Shown here: piece by piece, positions 49,870-59,536 of the stretch
Numbering within the stretch: the stretch's first letter is position 1
Layout of the letters: every line of letters begins with the position of its first letter
DNA from: Paraburkholderia edwinii
GTDB lineage: Bacteria > Pseudomonadota > Gammaproteobacteria > Burkholderiales > Burkholderiaceae
NCBI RefSeq assembly: GCF_019428685.1
Contig: NZ_CP080096.1
Location: 744,001 to 808,000 of the forward strand
Direction: 5' to 3'
Length of the DNA: 64,000 nucleotides
The notes under the pieces: model-generated
Database searches by the model: none
Told to the model about the DNA's origin: nothing
Seen by the model: the letters and a program-made list of their open reading frames with translations, nothing else
Made by a program: the position numbers and the translations under genes

Positions 49870-50886
49870 ATGAAGGCAAGCGCAAAACGCAACCTGCCGC
49901 GCAGCGGCCTGTCGATGACCGCGCTCGGCCTCGGCTGTTCTCAATTCGGCGGCCTCTACCGGCCGATGGCGGCCGCCGAAGCCGCCGCGCTTGCCGATGC
50001 CGCGTGGTCTGAAGGACTGCGTTACTTCGACACGGCGCCATACTATGGCTACACGCTTTCCGAGCGGCGCGTCGGTCAAGCGCTCGGCGCTCGCGAGCGC
50101 AGCGCCTACACGCTAAGCACAAAGGTGGGCCGGCTGATGCGTCCCGACGCGAGCGTCAAACCCGGCGACGACAACTGGGCCGAACCGCTGCCGTTTCGCC
50201 CGGTGTACAACTACAGCTACGACGGCATCATGCGCTCGTACGAGGACAGCCGGCAGCGTCTCGGGCTCGCACAAATCGACGTGCTTTACGTACACGACAT
50301 CGGTCGTATGACGCACGGTGCGCAGCATGAGCACTACTGGACCCAACTGACCGACGGCGGCGGTTTTCGTGCGCTGCTTTCGCTGCGCTCGAGTGGCGAG
50401 ATCGGCGGAATTGGCCTTGGGGTCAACGAGTGGGAAGTCGCCGCCGATGCGTTGAATGAAGTCGAGCTCGATGCGATCATGCTTGCGGGCCGTTACACCT
50501 TGCTGGAACAGACCTCGCTGGAGCCGTTGCTCGATGTCTGCTCGCGCGTGAAGACCGCGATCGTCGTCGCCGGCGTATTCAACTCGGGCGTGCTGGCCGG
50601 CAACGGCAAGTTCAACTACGCGGATGCCCCTGCCGAGGTCGTCGAAAAGGTGAGGCAGCTGTCGGCCTTGTGTGAGCGCTTCGAAGTGCCATTGCCCGCG
50701 GCCGCGCTGCAGTTCCCCTTTGCGCATCCCGCGGTCGTGTCGTGTGTCGTCGGTGCACGCAATGCATCGCAGCTTGAGCAAAACATCGCGTGGCTCGAGC
50801 AGACGATACCGGCGGATTTCTGGGCCGCTTTGCGTGCCGCACACCTGGTTGACGCACAGGTGCCGCTACCGGAAGGGCGGGCATGA
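49870..50886 (+). CDS. Aldo/keto reductase, L-fucose/L-galactose dehydrogenase-like
   Basis: A 338-residue NAD(P)-dependent aldo/keto reductase with the catalytic tetrad D54, Y59, K85 and H142 visible in FDTAPYYG, STKVG and YVHDIG. The layout (LGLGCSQFGGLY at the start and VHDIG with a following long loop) matches the L-fucose/D-arabinose/L-galactose dehydrogenase group (D-threo-aldose 1-dehydrogenase, EC 1.1.1.122), which oxidises the sugar to its lactone. Opens the enzyme part of the operon after a 118-base gap; next gene is 69 bases away. In the pathway it would make the first oxidation, for instance L-galactose to its 1,4- or 1,5-lactone. Confidence 0.86.
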   Translation: MKASAKRNLPRSGLSMTALGLGCSQFGGLYRPMAAAEAAALADAAWSEGLRYFDTAPYYGYTLSERRVGQALGARERSAYTLSTKVGRLMRPDASVKPGDDNWAEPLPFRPVYNYSYDGIMRSYEDSRQRLGLAQIDVLYVHDIGRMTHGAQHEHYWTQLTDGGGFRALLSLRSSGEIGGIGLGVNEWEVAADALNEVELDAIMLAGRYTLLEQTSLEPLLDVCSRVKTAIVVAGVFNSGVLAGNGKFNYADAPAEVVEKVRQLSALCERFEVPLPAAALQFPFAHPAVVSCVVGARNASQLEQNIAWLEQTIPADFWAALRAAHLVDAQVPLPEGRA

Positions 50887-50955
50887 CCCGTCTGTCTGTC
50901 TTTTGCGTTGGCGCCGCGAACGCCACGGCTGTTTCCCGCTCATGAGGATACCAAT

Positions 50956-51966
50956 ATGCTTAGCGTAATTTGCGAATCTCCCGGCGTGCTTCGCGCGCAC
51001 CAATCCGACGTGCCCGAGCGCAAGACTGGGGAAGTCTTGTTGCGCGTGAGCCGGGTCGGCATCTGCGGCACCGATCTGCACATTTTTACCGGCAATCAGC
51101 CGTACCTCCAGTATCCGCGCGTGATGGGCCATGAGCTCTCCGGGGTCGTCGTCGAGGCAGACAGCGATGCGGGGCTGGCCGCCGGCGACGGTGTGTACGT
51201 CATGCCGTATCTTTCGTGCGGAACCTGCGTCGCATGCCGCCAGGGCAAGACCAACTGCTGCGTGAACATCAAGGTGCTCGGCGTTCACCGCGACGGCGCG
51301 ATGACGGAGTATCTGAGCGTGCCTGTGCAGTTCGTCCACAAGGCGGAAGGTGTCTCCCTCGACCAGGCGGCAATGCTCGAATTCCTTGCCATCGGCGCGC
51401 ACGCGGTACGCCGCGCGAACGTGCAGGCTGGACAACGGGTGCTCGTCGTGGGCGCCGGTCCGATTGGCATGGCGGCCATGATCTTTGCGAAGCTGCGTGG
51501 CGGTGACGTCGTGTGTCTCGATACGCGCGCCGACCGGCTCGAATTCTGCAGTTCGCAACTCAACGTGAGCGCAGCGGTACCGGTCGGGCCCGATGACACA
51601 GCGCAACTCTCGTCGCTGACGAACGGAGAATTCTTCGACGTCGTTTTCGACGCAACCGGCAATATCGACGCGATGAATCGCGGCTTCGGTTTTGTCGCCC
51701 ATGGCGGCACCTACACGCTTATTTCGATCGTGCCCGGCCAGGTCACCTTTTCGGATCCGGAGTTCCACAAGCGGGAGACGACCCTGCTTGCGAGCCGCAA
51801 CGCAACGGCTGCCGATTTCGAAACGGTACTCGAAGCGATGCGCGCAGGCCGGATTCGGGACCAGGCGCTCAACACGCACCGCATGCGCCTTGCCGACGTG
51901 CCGGACGCTTTTCCGCGCCTGCTGGAGCCGGGTCAGACGGTCGTGAAAGCACTGATCGAATGCTGA
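50956..51966 (+). CDS. Zinc alcohol dehydrogenase, L-galactonate dehydrogenase-like (LgoD)
   Basis: Start at the ATG at 50956 (GAGG eight bases upstream) gives 336 residues. Medium-chain zinc enzyme: catalytic zinc ligands C37 and H59-E60, structural zinc cysteines in CGTCVACRQGKTNCC and Rossmann motif VVGAGPIGMAA. The stretches TDLHIFTGNQPYLQYPRVMGHE and FSDPEFHKRETTLLASRNAT resemble E. coli LgoD (YjjN), which oxidises L-galactonate at C5 to D-tagaturonate. That fits the next genes (tagaturonate reductase and altronate dehydratase). Variation: LEFLAIGAHAV where LgoD has IEPFAISAHAV. Confidence 0.85.
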   Translation: MLSVICESPGVLRAHQSDVPERKTGEVLLRVSRVGICGTDLHIFTGNQPYLQYPRVMGHELSGVVVEADSDAGLAAGDGVYVMPYLSCGTCVACRQGKTNCCVNIKVLGVHRDGAMTEYLSVPVQFVHKAEGVSLDQAAMLEFLAIGAHAVRRANVQAGQRVLVVGAGPIGMAAMIFAKLRGGDVVCLDTRADRLEFCSSQLNVSAAVPVGPDDTAQLSSLTNGEFFDVVFDATGNIDAMNRGFGFVAHGGTYTLISIVPGQVTFSDPEFHKRETTLLASRNATAADFETVLEAMRAGRIRDQALNTHRMRLADVPDAFPRLLEPGQTVVKALIEC

Positions 51967-51997
51967 GGAAAGCCGCCGGGCAATCAGGATTGCACTT

Positions 51998-53158
51998 ATG
52001 AGTACACCGATACTTCAGTTCGGCACCAGCCGCTTTCTGCTTGCGCATGTCGCACTCTTTGTTTCCGAGGCGCTCGAACGCGGCGAAGCGATTGGCGGCA
52101 TCAGCGTCGTGCAGACGACGGCGAACGAGTCGAGCCGCGCGCGGATTGCGGCGCTTCGCCACGCCGATCACTACCCCGTGCACATACGGGGTCGCGAAAA
52201 CGGCGGGGTGGTCGACCAGGTGGTGGAATGCCGCGTGGTACGCAATGCGTGGGCAACCGATACCGATTGGGCCGCGATCCGTCGCGCAGTGATCGAGGAG
52301 GTGCGTGTCATCGTATCGAACACCGGCGATGCCGGTTATCAACTCGATGAACATGACTCGGCCGACCTGCTTGCGAACGACGCGCTCGTGCCGCGCAGTT
52401 ATCCCGCGAAACTGCTGGTGTTGCTGCATGCCCGCTGGCGTGAGCGCCCGCAGCATGGCGTATCGGTCTTTCCATGCGAACTCATCGAGAGAAACGGCGA
52501 TACCTTGCGCGATATCGTGCTCGGTATGGCGCGGCAATGGTCGCTGCCGGAGCCTTTTATCGGCTATTTGCAGGCGCAATGCGTCTGGGTGAACTCGCTC
52601 GTCGACCGCATTGTCTCCGCCCCGATTCATCCGGTCGGCGCGGTCGCGGAGCCGTATGCGCTGTGGGCGATCGAGCGGCGTGAAGGCATGGAGCTTCCGT
52701 GTACGCACGAGCAGATCGTCCTCACCGATGAGTTGCGCCGTTATGCGCAGCTCAAGCTGTTTTTCCTGAATCTCGGTCATACGTGGCTGGCCGATCAGTG
52801 GCTCAGCGAGCGCCGCTCGCCGGAAGAAACAGTGCTGCAGGCGATGAGCGACGCGCGCGTGCGCGGAGAACTCGAGTCCGTGTGGCACGACGAAGTGCTG
52901 CCTGTGTTCGGCGCGATGGGTCTGCAAAGCGAGGCCGAGGCTTATATCGACAGCGTTCGCGAGCGATTCCTGAACCCGTTTCTTGCTCATCGCATTTTCG
53001 ACATTGCCGCCAATCATCGCGAGAAGATCAGGCGCCGGATACAACCGCTCGTTGAATTGGCTGATTCGCTGTCGTTGCCGGCAGCGCAACCGAAGTTGCG
53101 CCAATTGCTGGCGGCGAACGATTTGCCTTTGGCCGGCAAAGGAATAGCCAAGTCATGA
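51998..53158 (+). CDS. Tagaturonate reductase/altronate oxidoreductase, mannitol dehydrogenase family
   Basis: A 386-residue polyol dehydrogenase of the mannitol dehydrogenase/UxaB family: N-terminal Rossmann part with ILQFGTSRFLLAH, the VQTTANESSRARIAAL stretch, SNTGDAGYQL, and C-terminal catalytic region LKLFFLNLGHTWLADQWLSERR. It is shorter than E. coli UxaB (about 480). Context predicts reduction of D-tagaturonate to D-altronate with NADH, the step between LgoD and altronate dehydratase. The stop codon overlaps the uxaA start (ATGA), so translation is coupled. Confidence 0.85.
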   Translation: MSTPILQFGTSRFLLAHVALFVSEALERGEAIGGISVVQTTANESSRARIAALRHADHYPVHIRGRENGGVVDQVVECRVVRNAWATDTDWAAIRRAVIEEVRVIVSNTGDAGYQLDEHDSADLLANDALVPRSYPAKLLVLLHARWRERPQHGVSVFPCELIERNGDTLRDIVLGMARQWSLPEPFIGYLQAQCVWVNSLVDRIVSAPIHPVGAVAEPYALWAIERREGMELPCTHEQIVLTDELRRYAQLKLFFLNLGHTWLADQWLSERRSPEETVLQAMSDARVRGELESVWHDEVLPVFGAMGLQSEAEAYIDSVRERFLNPFLAHRIFDIAANHREKIRRRIQPLVELADSLSLPAAQPKLRQLLAANDLPLAGKGIAKS

Positions 53159-54693
53159 ACGATCAAGACCTTATCGTTCTTCACGACGACGACAACGTTG
53201 CTGTCGCATTGCGGGCGCTCGAAGCCGACGCGCTCGTGGAGGTGAACGGACAGCGCCTAAAGCTTTTGTCGCCGATACCCGCCGGACACAAGCTGGCCGT
53301 ACGCCATATCGCGCACGGGGCTCCGGTCACGAAGTACCGGCAGACCATCGGCATTGCGTTGAGCGACATTCTCGCGGGCGCGCATGTTCATGTGGAAAAC
53401 GTCGGCATGCCGTCGCAACACGACGGCGAAGCGCAGGCGTATGCGACCGGTGTCCGTGCTGCGCCGGCCGATCGCGCGGATACGTTTCTCGGCTACATGC
53501 GGGAGGACGGCCAGGCGGGAACGCGCAACTATATCGGCGTGATCGCCAGTGTGAACTGTTCGGCCACCGTATGCCACGCGATCGCCGATACATTCCGCGG
53601 CGATGCGCTCGCGTCATTCGAAAATGTCGACGGCGTGGTCGCGATCACGCATCAGAGCGGATGCGGAATGTCTTCGTCCGGCGACGGGATGGCTTTATTG
53701 CGCCGTACGCTCACCGGTTATGCGCGCAATCCGAACTTCTCGAGCGTGCTGTTCGTTGGACTCGGCTGTGAAGTGAACCAGATCGAAGGGCTGGTAGATC
53801 TGCTCGAACCGTCGTCGTCGATGTCGTCATCGCGGCCGGTCCGCACGCTCGTCATCCAGGATGAGGGCGGGGTGCGCGAAGCGGTTGCTCGCGGGGTCGC
53901 CATCGTTCGCGAGGAACTGCACGCGGCGAATCGCGCCACGCGCACGGCCGTGCCGGCATCGCATCTGAAGCTTGGGCTTCAGTGTGGCGGCTCCGATGGA
54001 TATTCCGGCATCACGGCGAATCCGGCGCTTGGCGTGGCCGTCGATCTGCTCGTGCGCAGCGGCGGCACCGCAATCCTGTCCGAAACACCCGAGGTTTACG
54101 GCGCGGAACATCTGTTGACCGCGCGGGCTGTGTCGGGAGAGGTCGCGCAGCGCCTGATGGACAGACTGCAGTGGTGGGAAGGCTATACGGAGCAGAACGG
54201 CGGCGAGATGAATAACAATCCGTCTCCGGGAAACAAGGCCGGCGGCATCACGACCATTCTCGAGAAGTCGCTCGGCGCCGTCTCGAAAGCAGGAAGTTCG
54301 GCGCTCAAGGCAGTCTACGATTACGCGGAGCCGGTTCGTGAAGACGGTCTCGTGTTTATGGACACGCCCGGATACGACCCGGTCTCGGCGACCGGTCAGA
54401 TCGCGGGCGGGGCCAACCTCGTCTGTTTCACGACCGGACGCGGTTCGGTCTTCGGTTCGAAGCCGGTTCCCACGATCAAGATCGCGACGACGACCGCGCT
54501 TTTCGAGCGGATGCGGTCCGATATGGATTTCAACACGGGGGCGATTGTCGAGGGCTCGCTGACGGTCGAGGAAGCCGGCGCGCGTCTATACGATCTGATA
54601 CTCGAAGTCGCGTCGGGACGCACTACCTGCAGCGAAGAGAACGGCGTCGGAGATCGCGAGTTCGTGCCGTGGTTACGCGGCGCGGTCATGTGA
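53155..54693 (+). CDS. uxaA: Altronate dehydratase
   Basis: A 512-residue protein with the two-domain build of UxaA: an N-terminal SAF-type beta domain (residues about 1-100) and the large altronase domain (residues about 105-510). Landmarks: GTRNYIGVIASVNCSATV, ITHQSGCGMSS, LGLGCEVNQIEGL-type VGLGCEVNQIEGL, KLGLQCGGSDGYSGITANPALG and EMNNNPSPGNKAGGITTILEKSLG. It dehydrates D-altronate to 2-keto-3-deoxy-D-gluconate, usually with Fe2+ and Mn2+. Cysteines and histidines for the iron are present. Overlaps the upstream reductase gene by four bases. Confidence 0.94.
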   Translation: MNDQDLIVLHDDDNVAVALRALEADALVEVNGQRLKLLSPIPAGHKLAVRHIAHGAPVTKYRQTIGIALSDILAGAHVHVENVGMPSQHDGEAQAYATGVRAAPADRADTFLGYMREDGQAGTRNYIGVIASVNCSATVCHAIADTFRGDALASFENVDGVVAITHQSGCGMSSSGDGMALLRRTLTGYARNPNFSSVLFVGLGCEVNQIEGLVDLLEPSSSMSSSRPVRTLVIQDEGGVREAVARGVAIVREELHAANRATRTAVPASHLKLGLQCGGSDGYSGITANPALGVAVDLLVRSGGTAILSETPEVYGAEHLLTARAVSGEVAQRLMDRLQWWEGYTEQNGGEMNNNPSPGNKAGGITTILEKSLGAVSKAGSSALKAVYDYAEPVREDGLVFMDTPGYDPVSATGQIAGGANLVCFTTGRGSVFGSKPVPTIKIATTTALFERMRSDMDFNTGAIVEGSLTVEEAGARLYDLILEVASGRTTCSEENGVGDREFVPWLRGAVM

Positions 54694-54721
54694 CGGAAAC
54701 GTTCGCGTACGGGGTCGACAG

Positions 54722-55675
54722 ATGGTGAAGGCAAGCGATAGACAACAGCCAGAGATCGTTGCGTTTGGCGAAGCAATGGTCGAATTCAGTCAGTGTTCGG
54801 CGGGCAGTCAGGACTATCTTCAAGGGTTCGGCGGCGACACATCGAATTTCTGTATCGCGGCGGCGCGCCAGGGCGCGAAGACCGGCTTTATCTCAGCGGT
54901 AGGCGGTGACCGGTTCGGGCGCCTTCTTCTCGAGCTCTGGCAGCAGGAAAATGTCGATACGTCTGCTGTGCGTATCGATGAATCGGCGCACACCGGCGTG
55001 TATTTCGTGTCACACGGACCGGGCGGACATCAGTTCGAGTATCTGCGGGCACGATCCGCCGCGAGCCGCTATGCCGCACACGATCTTCCGCTCGATACGC
55101 TTGCCGGGGCTTCGGTGTTGCATCTGTCCGGCGTGAGTCTCGCAATCGGAACGACGGCCTGCGATGCGGCATTCGCCGCGATCGCGCATGCGCGCGAGCA
55201 CGGCGTGCAGCTGTCGTTCGATACGAACCTCCGGCTCAAGCTCTGGCCGCTTGCGCGCGCACGCGCGACGATGCTCGAGGTCATCCGCCAGACCGACATC
55301 TGTCTGCCGAGCTGGGACGATGTCACCGCGCTGACGGGGCTCGACACGCGCGATGCAATCGTCGATTTCCTGCTTGAGCGTGGGCCGCGCATCGTCGCGC
55401 TGAAGCTCGGAAGCGAAGGGGCTTATGTCGCAACGCCAGACCATCGGCAACTGGTGCCCGCCTATCCGGTGAGCGCAATCGACGCAACCGGCGCGGGCGA
55501 CTGCTTTGGCGGAACGTTTGTCGCGCGGCTTTGCGCTGGGGACGACCCGTTTTCCGCCGCCCGTTATGCAAATGTTGCGGCTGCCCTGTCCACGCTCGGC
55601 TTTGGGGCGGTCGCGCCGATTCCCACACGGTCAGTCGTTGAGCGGGTCCTTGGCGGAACGCAAGTGGTTGCGTAA
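54722..55675 (+). CDS. kdgK: 2-Keto-3-deoxygluconate kinase, PfkB family
   Basis: A 317-residue PfkB sugar kinase: FGGDTSNFCIAAARQGAKTGFISAVGGDRFG at the N terminus and the second signature DATGAGDCFGGTFVARLC near residue 260, with the aspartate base in TGAGD. The resemblance to KdgK together with its position directly after uxaA supports phosphorylation of 2-keto-3-deoxygluconate to KDPG, which Eda then splits. No eda-like gene follows, so it must be elsewhere. Twenty-eight bases separate it from uxaA. Confidence 0.88.
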   Translation: MVKASDRQQPEIVAFGEAMVEFSQCSAGSQDYLQGFGGDTSNFCIAAARQGAKTGFISAVGGDRFGRLLLELWQQENVDTSAVRIDESAHTGVYFVSHGPGGHQFEYLRARSAASRYAAHDLPLDTLAGASVLHLSGVSLAIGTTACDAAFAAIAHAREHGVQLSFDTNLRLKLWPLARARATMLEVIRQTDICLPSWDDVTALTGLDTRDAIVDFLLERGPRIVALKLGSEGAYVATPDHRQLVPAYPVSAIDATGAGDCFGGTFVARLCAGDDPFSAARYANVAAALSTLGFGAVAPIPTRSVVERVLGGTQVVA

Positions 55676-55765
55676 GCTCAGCGCGCGAAAACGCGGCCAT
55701 TGGCTACGTCCTGCTAGCCACGCACGGTTTGCTAAGATCGCGGCTCTCTACTTGCGATCGATCCT

Positions 55766-56947
55766 ATGACGAACGGCCAGCATGCATGGCTCACCACGCC
55801 GATTTCGCTCGAACTGTTGCGTGGCGCCCTCGAATTGGAACAAACCGGCCGTGGTCTCATGCCGCACCGCTTGCCGGCTCGGGCGCGCGCTCAATGCACG
55901 GATCCTCAGTTGGCCATGGCTGAGTCGCAGCCGTCGGGCGTGCGACTGGTGTTCCGCACCGAGGCCACAGCCATTGAAATCGATGTGCTTCCGACCCGGT
56001 ACGTCTATGTCGGTGTTCCGCCCCGGCCGGCCGGCGTGTATGACCTGCTTATCGATGGCCAACTGGTCCGCCAGGGCAGCGCGGCCGGCGGCGACATCAC
56101 CACGATCGACATGGCCGCCGGTACGGTTTCGAAAGAGTCGGGTCCAGTCGGCACCATCCATTTCAGCGATCTGCCGGGCTACGACAAGAAAGTCGAGATA
56201 TGGCTGCCGCACAACGAAATCACTGAGCTCGTCGCGTTGCGTAGCAACGCCCGCATCAATCCTGATGCCGGTGACGGTCGAAAGGTGTGGCTGCACCACG
56301 GCAGCTCGATCAGCCAAGGGTCCAATGGCGACAGCCCCACAGCGATCTGGCCAGCGCTCGCTGCTTCGCACGGCAACGTGGAACTCATCAATCTCGGCTT
56401 TGGCGGTAGCGCTTTGCTGGATCCGTTCACTGCTCGCGCGATGCGAGACACGCCGGTCCACCTGATCAGTCTGAAAATCGGCATCAACCTGGTCAACACG
56501 GATCTGATGCGTCTGCGTGCCTTTACGCCAGCGGTTCATGGCTTTCTCGACACCATCCGCGACGGCCACCCGACCACACCGCTGCTCGTCGTTTCGCCGC
56601 TCTATTGCCCGATTCACGAAGACACGCCAGGCCCCGGCGCATTCGATCAAAGTGCGCTCGCGGCAGGAAAGGTGTCGTTTCGTGCGACAGGCGACCCTGC
56701 CGGGCGCGCGGCTGGGAAACTGACGCTGACCGTCATCCGGGAGGAATTGCGGCGTATCGTCGAACAGCGTGCGGCGAATGATCCGCACCTGCACTATCTC
56801 GACGGACTTGCACTGTACGGCCAACAGGATTTTGCCGATTTGCCGCTTCCCGACCAGCTCCACCCGGATGGCCGCGCTCATCGCCGCATCGGCGAACGGT
56901 TCGCCGGGCTCGTGTTCGGCCGCGGCGGCCCCTTCTTCGTCGAGTGA
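55766..56947 (+). CDS. SGNH/GDSL hydrolase with N-terminal beta domain
   Basis: A 393-residue protein with an N-terminal jelly-roll-like part (residues about 30-150) and a C-terminal SGNH hydrolase. Block I is LHHGSSISQGSN with the Ser nucleophile near residue 180; GFGG holds the block II glycine, KIGINLVN the Asn, and DQLHPDGRAHRR the Asp-His. No signal peptide, so cytoplasmic. It follows kdgK by 90 bases and ends the operon. It may be a carbohydrate esterase or, as a speculation, a lactonase opening the lactone made by the first dehydrogenase, since no lactonase is otherwise present. Confidence 0.82.
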   Translation: MTNGQHAWLTTPISLELLRGALELEQTGRGLMPHRLPARARAQCTDPQLAMAESQPSGVRLVFRTEATAIEIDVLPTRYVYVGVPPRPAGVYDLLIDGQLVRQGSAAGGDITTIDMAAGTVSKESGPVGTIHFSDLPGYDKKVEIWLPHNEITELVALRSNARINPDAGDGRKVWLHHGSSISQGSNGDSPTAIWPALAASHGNVELINLGFGGSALLDPFTARAMRDTPVHLISLKIGINLVNTDLMRLRAFTPAVHGFLDTIRDGHPTTPLLVVSPLYCPIHEDTPGPGAFDQSALAAGKVSFRATGDPAGRAAGKLTLTVIREELRRIVEQRAANDPHLHYLDGLALYGQQDFADLPLPDQLHPDGRAHRRIGERFAGLVFGRGGPFFVE

Positions 56948-57017
56948 CTGGAGCGGTGGAACTCGGGAGGGTTTTCACGAGCGGACACTCGAGCGGAACG
57001 CGTGAATGTCATTGGAA

Positions 57018-57043
57018 GGCCGGCAAGCGATTGCTTGCCGGCC
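57018..57043. terminator. Convergent terminator-like hairpin after the sugar operon
   Basis: GGCCGGCAAGC (57018-57028), GATT loop, GCTTGCCGGCC (57033-57043) form a perfect stem. T-tails on both strands are poor (TTCC on the minus strand), so it may be a weak, bidirectional terminator between the SGNH gene and the maeB gene. Confidence 0.5.
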
Positions 57044-57098
57044 GGCGCCATCAGACTTCAGTTTGCTCTGCAACGTCCAGGTCAAGCCTTACCAGGCC

Positions 57099-59402
57099 TT
57101 AGCCCAGCGATGAATTGCGATTGGCTTCGATCACCGTCAACGCTGCCATATTGATGATGCGTCGCACCGTCGAGCTTGACGTCAGGATGTTCACCGGTGC
57201 GTTGACCCCCAGCAGGAACGGTCCCACTGCGACGTTACTGCCCGCTCCGGTCTTGAGCAGGTTGTAGGCAATGTTGCCCGAGTCCACGTTCGGGCAGACC
57301 AGCAGGTTGGCGTCGCCTTTGAGCGGCGAAGTCGGCAGCACGCGAGCACGGAGCGATTCATCGAGCGCGCAGTCGCCATGCATTTCACCGTCGACTTCGA
57401 GCTCCGGCGCCTGCTCCCTGACGAGCTTCAGTGCCTGGCGCATCTTCGCTCCCGAAGCCGCGCTACCTGAGCCGAAGTTCGAGCGCGAAAGCAGGGCGGC
57501 CTTAGGCGTCAGGTTCAGCCATTTCATCTGTTTAGCCGCGCTAACCGTGAATTCGGCGATTTGCTCGGCGCTCGGATCATCGTTGATGTGCGTATCGACC
57601 AGCGCCACGGTGCGCTCGTCGAGCAGCAGAATATTCATGGCCGCGTAGGTGTTCGCTCCACGCTTCTTGCCGATAACCTGATCGACGAATCGCAGGTGAT
57701 CGTGATACGCGCCCACTGTGCCGCAAATCATGCCGTCGGCGTCGCCAAGCCGCACCATCATCGCGCCGATCAATGTCAGGCGGCGGCGCATCTCGACACG
57801 CGCCATCTCTTTCGAAATGCCGTCGCGGCACATCAATTCCCAATACGTCGTCCAGTACTGCGGGAAGCGTTCGTCATATTCCGGGTTGGTCACTTCCACG
57901 TCCTGCCCGAGCTTGAGCCGCAAACCGAATCGCTCGATGCGTGCCAGCAGCACTTCCGGGCGTCCGACCAGAATCGGTCGCGCCAGCTTTTCGTCGACGA
58001 GCACTTGCACAGCGCGCAGCACGCGCTCTTCCTCGCCTTCGGTGAAGACGATGCGTGCCTTGCCGCCGTCGCGCACCAGTTGCTTCGCGGTCGAAAACAG
58101 CGGCTTCATAAAGGCGCCGGAGTGATACACGAACTGTTGCAACTGCTCGACATAAGCGGCCAGGTCCGGCAGCGGACGCGTCGCTACGCCGCCTTCCATG
58201 GCTGCTTTCGCCACCGCCGGCGCAATCCGGGTGATCAGGCGCGGGTCGAACGGCTTGGGTATCAGGTATTGCGCGCCGAATTTCACGTCATAGACGCCAT
58301 ACGCGGCCGCGACGACTTCGTTTTGTTCCTCTTCCGCGAGACCGGCGATCGCGTGCACCGCGGCAATTTCCATTTCACGCGTGATCGTCGTCGCGCCGAC
58401 ATCCAATGCGCCGCGGAAGATGTACGGGAAGCACAGCACGTTGTTGACCTGATTCGGATAGTCCGAGCGACCTGTGGCGATGACGACATCGTCGCGCGTG
58501 GCATGCGCGAGTTCCGGAAAGATCTCCGGTGTCGGATTGGCCAGCGCGAGAATCAGCGGACGCGGGCCCATCGTCTTCAGCATGTCGGCGCTGAGAATGC
58601 CGCCGACCGACAGCCCAAGGAACACATCCGCGCCTTCAATCACTTCGGCCAGCGTGCGTGCATCGGTTTCCTGCGCAAAGCGCGCCTTGTCCGGGTCCAT
58701 CAGCGTGGTTCGGCCGCGGTAAACCACGCCTTCGATATCGGTGGCCCAGATGTTCTGCACCGGCAGGCCCAGATCGACCAGCAAGTCGAGACAGGCCAAT
58801 GCCGCCGCGCCCGCGCCCGAGGTCACCACCTTGACCTCGGTGATGGCTTTGCCCACCACTTTCAGGCCATTGATAAAGGCCGCCGATACGGTGATCGCCG
58901 TGCCATGCTGATCGTCATGGAAGACAGGAATCTTCATTCGCTCGCGTAGCTTACGCTCGACGATAAAGCATTCCGGCGCTTTGATATCTTCGAGATTGAT
59001 GCCGCCGAACGTCGGTTCGAGACCGGCGATGATTTCAACGAGCTTGTCCGGGTCGGTTTCGTTGATCTCGATGTCGAATACGTCGATGCCGGCGAACTTC
59101 TTGAACAGCACGGCTTTGCCTTCCATCACCGGCTTCGAGGCCAGCGGGCCAATATTCCCGAGGCCAAGCACGGAGGTGCCGTTGGTGATGACGCCGACGA
59201 GGTTGCCGCGCCCGGTGAACCGATGCGCCTTGATCGGGTCCGCAGCGATCGCTTCGCAGACGCTGGCCACGCCCGGTGTGTAAGCGAGCGACAGATCGCG
59301 CTGGGTGACGAGGGGCTTGCTGGCGACCACGGAGAGCTTCCCTGGCGTGGGAAACTCGTGATAGTCGAATGCGGCTTGCTGGTCGGTATCTGTCTGCCTC
59401 AT
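57099..59402 (-). CDS. maeB: NADP-dependent malic enzyme with phosphotransacetylase-like domain
   Basis: A 767-residue protein of the MaeB type: malic N domain (residues about 20-150, [14 protein letters not shown]), NAD(P)-binding malic domain (about 165-400, [16 protein letters not shown] and [13 protein letters not shown]), then a C-terminal phosphate acetyltransferase-like domain (about 430-767). It oxidatively decarboxylates malate to pyruvate making NADPH. Catalytic Y/K positions were not verified. The PTA-like domain is thought to regulate by acetyl-CoA. Divergent from a LysR gene, 134 bases apart. Core metabolism gene, complete. Confidence 0.95.
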   Translation of the reverse strand: MRQTDTDQQAAFDYHEFPTPGKLSVVASKPLVTQRDLSLAYTPGVASVCEAIAADPIKAHRFTGRGNLVGVITNGTSVLGLGNIGPLASKPVMEGKAVLFKKFAGIDVFDIEINETDPDKLVEIIAGLEPTFGGINLEDIKAPECFIVERKLRERMKIPVFHDDQHGTAITVSAAFINGLKVVGKAITEVKVVTSGAGAAALACLDLLVDLGLPVQNIWATDIEGVVYRGRTTLMDPDKARFAQETDARTLAEVIEGADVFLGLSVGGILSADMLKTMGPRPLILALANPTPEIFPELAHATRDDVVIATGRSDYPNQVNNVLCFPYIFRGALDVGATTITREMEIAAVHAIAGLAEEEQNEVVAAAYGVYDVKFGAQYLIPKPFDPRLITRIAPAVAKAAMEGGVATRPLPDLAAYVEQLQQFVYHSGAFMKPLFSTAKQLVRDGGKARIVFTEGEEERVLRAVQVLVDEKLARPILVGRPEVLLARIERFGLRLKLGQDVEVTNPEYDERFPQYWTTYWELMCRDGISKEMARVEMRRRLTLIGAMMVRLGDADGMICGTVGAYHDHLRFVDQVIGKKRGANTYAAMNILLLDERTVALVDTHINDDPSAEQIAEFTVSAAKQMKWLNLTPKAALLSRSNFGSGSAASGAKMRQALKLVREQAPELEVDGEMHGDCALDESLRARVLPTSPLKGDANLLVCPNVDSGNIAYNLLKTGAGSNVAVGPFLLGVNAPVNILTSSSTVRRIINMAALTVIEANRNSSLG

Positions 59403-59536
59403 GTTCTCTGCCTCGTGTGAAACGCGCTGGGCCGTCCCGGCGCGATTTGTTGAGACGATTCTAGAGAACCGCCATAAGCGGACTATTTTGTTTTAGTATC
59501 ACCCCATCACTTTTTGGTAATGGTCGCTGAACGTCA
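59403..59536. promoter_or_regulatory. Divergent promoter region of maeB and LysR
   Basis: 134 bases between the divergent start codons. It is locally AT-rich (GACTATTTTGTTTTAGTAT) and likely carries both promoters and a LysR site. No clear palindrome was picked out. Confidence 0.4.

Noticed and set aside
57561..58949. 462-codon plus-strand frame inside maeB
   Set aside because: Antisense shadow of a clearly conserved malic enzyme gene in high-GC DNA.
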